A DNA stretch of 7,761 nucleotides. Source: Mariprofundus sp. GTDB taxonomy: Bacteria > Pseudomonadota > Zetaproteobacteria > Mariprofundales > Mariprofundaceae. The position numbers and the translations under genes are program-made. The notes beneath the pieces are model-generated. The model was not told the origin of the DNA and did not search any database. It saw only the letters and a program-made list of their open reading frames with translations. The DNA is taken from contig WFUI01000218.1 in the NCBI GenBank assembly GCA_015485035.1, positions 1 through 7,761 on the forward strand. Reading direction: 5' to 3'. Positions 6,470 to 7,761 of this stretch are shown one piece after another (the stretch's first letter is position 1; the number at the start of each line of letters is the position of its first letter).

Positions 6470-6828
6470 AGCTGGTCAAGGATCCGGGTTCGGCACGCAG
6501 TGGTTTCAAAGACTGGTATTTGCAGCGTTTGTCCGCTGTTGTGCTGGCCGTATTGCTTCCGCTTCCCCTGGCACTGCTGGTGATGGTGTATACCGGCCAG
6601 GTCGATCAATTCGGATTGCTGGATATTATCGATCACTTTGTCTCCCGTCTGTTGCATACGCTGCTGATTATCGCACTGATTATTCATGCCTATATGGGTT
6701 TGAAAGTGATGATCGAGGATTATGTGCCGATCATTGGCTGGCGGGTAAGCCTGATCGGTGCCATGCTGGTGGTGATGTCGGGTTTCGGCATCTGGTGGCT
6801 GGCCATTATCTGGGCATGGGGAGGTTGA
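6466..6828 (+). CDS. sdhD: Succinate dehydrogenase hydrophobic membrane anchor subunit
   Basis: SdhD is the second membrane anchor of complex II and pairs with SdhC to hold haem b and the quinone site. The 120-residue protein opens with [17 protein letters not shown] (8-24), the SdhD N-terminal pattern. Three membrane helices follow, at about 23-42, 62-82 and 92-117. H74 in [16 protein letters not shown] aligns with the haem-ligand H71 of E. coli SdhD. D85-Y86 aligns with the D82-Y83 pair at the quinone site. The ATG at 6466 lies within the sdhC stop region (ATGA), and sdhA begins 1 base after its TGA. These overlaps indicate one operon with coupled translation. Confidence 0.94.
   Translation: MKLVKDPGSARSGFKDWYLQRLSAVVLAVLLPLPLALLVMVYTGQVDQFGLLDIIDHFVSRLLHTLLIIALIIHAYMGLKVMIEDYVPIIGWRVSLIGAMLVVMSGFGIWWLAIIWAWGG
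6818..6825 (+). promoter_or_regulatory. Ribosome binding site fixing the sdhA TTG start
   Basis: GGGGAGGT sits inside the last codons of sdhD and ends 4 bases before TTG 6830. No in-frame ATG or GTG lies between here and the FAD-binding strand, so the TTG is the best start. Confidence 0.7.
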
Positions 6829-6829
6829 G

Positions 6830-7761
6830 TTGGCGTATCTTTCAACGGATCGGGTAGAGCATCATTTCCATGATGTGGTGATTATCGGTTCCGGCGGAGC
6901 GGGAATGCGCTGCGCCCTGCAACTGGCCGATGCCGGACATCGGGTCGCGGTCATTACCAAGGTGTTGCCAACACGTTCGCATACGGTGGCGGCGCAGGGG
7001 GGTATCAATGCCTCGCTGGGTAATATCACTTCCGATCACTGGTTGTGGCATATGTACGATACCATCAAGGGGTCGGATTATCTCGGTGATCAGGATGCGA
7101 TTGAATATATGTGCCGGGCTGCGCCCCAGCTGGTGCGGGAACTGGAGCATCAGGGCGTGGCATTTTCCCGGCTTGATAACGGTAAAATTTATCAGCGTGC
7201 GTTTGGCGGGCAGTCACGTGAACTGGGTGAGGGCGGTCAGGCACTGCGAACATGCGCTGCTGCAGATCGAACCGGCCATGCGATTTTGCATGCTATGTAC
7301 CAACAGAACCTGCGTGCCGGCACTCATTTTTATGAAGAATTTTTTGCCCTCGACCTGATCACTGATGAGAATGGCTGCCAGGGTGTGATGGCATGGGATA
7401 TCGCCAAAGGTGAATATCATTTATTTCAGGCCAAGGCCGTTGTGATGGCAACCGGCGGAGCCGGCCGTATTTTTAAAGTGACGACCAATGCTCATATCTG
7501 TACCGGTGACGGTGGTGCGCTGACATTGCGTGCCGGGTTGCCGATGGAAGATATGGAGTTTTTCCAGTTTCATCCGACAGGTGTCGCCGATGTCGGGCCG
7601 TTGATTACCGAAGGTGTGCGTGGTGAGGGTGGTTATCTGCTCAATTCCGAGGGTGAACGTTTTATGGAGCGCTATGCACCCACGGCCAGGGATCTGGCCA
7701 GTCGTGATGTGGTTTCGCGTGCGATTGCGCTGGAGATTCGCGAAGGACGGGGTTGCGGGCC
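6830..7761 (+). CDS. sdhA: Succinate dehydrogenase flavoprotein subunit (3' end outside window)
   Basis: SdhA oxidises succinate to fumarate at a covalently bound FAD on the cytoplasmic face of complex II, linking the TCA cycle to respiration. About 310 codons are present of a family length near 590; the window edge cuts the gene, and I see no internal stop. The start is TTG 6830, giving an N-terminus (L)[14 protein letters not shown] that leads into the dinucleotide-binding motif [13 protein letters not shown] (17-29). H51 in [11 protein letters not shown] matches the FAD-linked H45 of E. coli. Also present are [16 protein letters not shown] (126-141), [10 protein letters not shown] (206-215), HPTG with H248 (E. 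coli H242), E261 in the TEGVRGEGG stretch, and R292 in SRDVVSR, matching the active-site R286. The constant offset of six residues supports intact spacing. sdhB is expected next but lies outside the window. Confidence 0.96.
   Translation, partial: MAYLSTDRVEHHFHDVVIIGSGGAGMRCALQLADAGHRVAVITKVLPTRSHTVAAQGGINASLGNITSDHWLWHMYDTIKGSDYLGDQDAIEYMCRAAPQLVRELEHQGVAFSRLDNGKIYQRAFGGQSRELGEGGQALRTCAAADRTGHAILHAMYQQNLRAGTHFYEEFFALDLITDENGCQGVMAWDIAKGEYHLFQAKAVVMATGGAGRIFKVTTNAHICTGDGGALTLRAGLPMEDMEFFQFHPTGVADVGPLITEGVRGEGGYLLNSEGERFMERYAPTARDLASRDVVSRAIALEIREGRGCG

Noticed and set aside
6930..7358. A 142-codon + strand frame inside sdhA
   Set aside because: It is an out-of-frame shadow of sdhA. The sdhA frame carries all flavoprotein motifs over this stretch.

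Overview
The window (about 50% GC by eye) looks like an ordinary chromosomal stretch from a proteobacterium. The sdhC-sdhD-sdhA order, the bifunctional Nnr, strong Shine-Dalgarno sites and a membrane-bound PAS/GAF/GGDEF/EAL protein fit Gammaproteobacteria or a close group such as Zetaproteobacteria. No species can be named from the sequence alone. There are no rRNA or tRNA genes, CRISPR arrays or insertion sequences.

Layout: bases 1-60 hold the last 19 codons of an unidentified + strand gene. After a 79-bp convergent gap with no convincing terminator comes a two-gene minus-strand signalling operon, read from about 3950 down to 140. Its first gene encodes a stand-alone receiver domain (3914-3519). 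It overlaps by 8 bases a large transmembrane c-di-GMP enzyme (3526-140) with two membrane segments, a periplasmic sensor, PAS, GAF, PAS, GGDEF and EAL domains. The GGDEF and EAL catalytic residues all appear intact, as does the inhibitory RxxD site. No histidine kinase is present.

The intergenic region around 3915-4030 carries overlapping, opposed -10 elements that could drive transcription both ways. To the right lies a VanZ-like membrane protein gene. Its C-terminal core is clear, but its N-terminal part is spread over three reading frames, which points to two single-base losses (a decaying gene or sequence errors).

Next comes nnr (4461-6023), the two-domain NAD(P)HX epimerase/dehydratase that repairs damaged nicotinamide cofactors. 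It is followed on the same strand by sdhC, sdhD and the first 310 codons of sdhA, encoding the membrane anchors and flavoprotein of succinate dehydrogenase (complex II). sdhA runs off the right edge, and sdhB presumably follows. The sdh genes are tightly coupled: sdhC/sdhD overlap by 4 bases and sdhA starts 1 base after sdhD with a TTG codon.

I did not find a clearly new multi-gene system. The points most worth checking are the split VanZ gene, the symmetric promoter, the A7 tract at the receiver/c-di-GMP enzyme junction, and the Cys/His cluster in the GAF domain.
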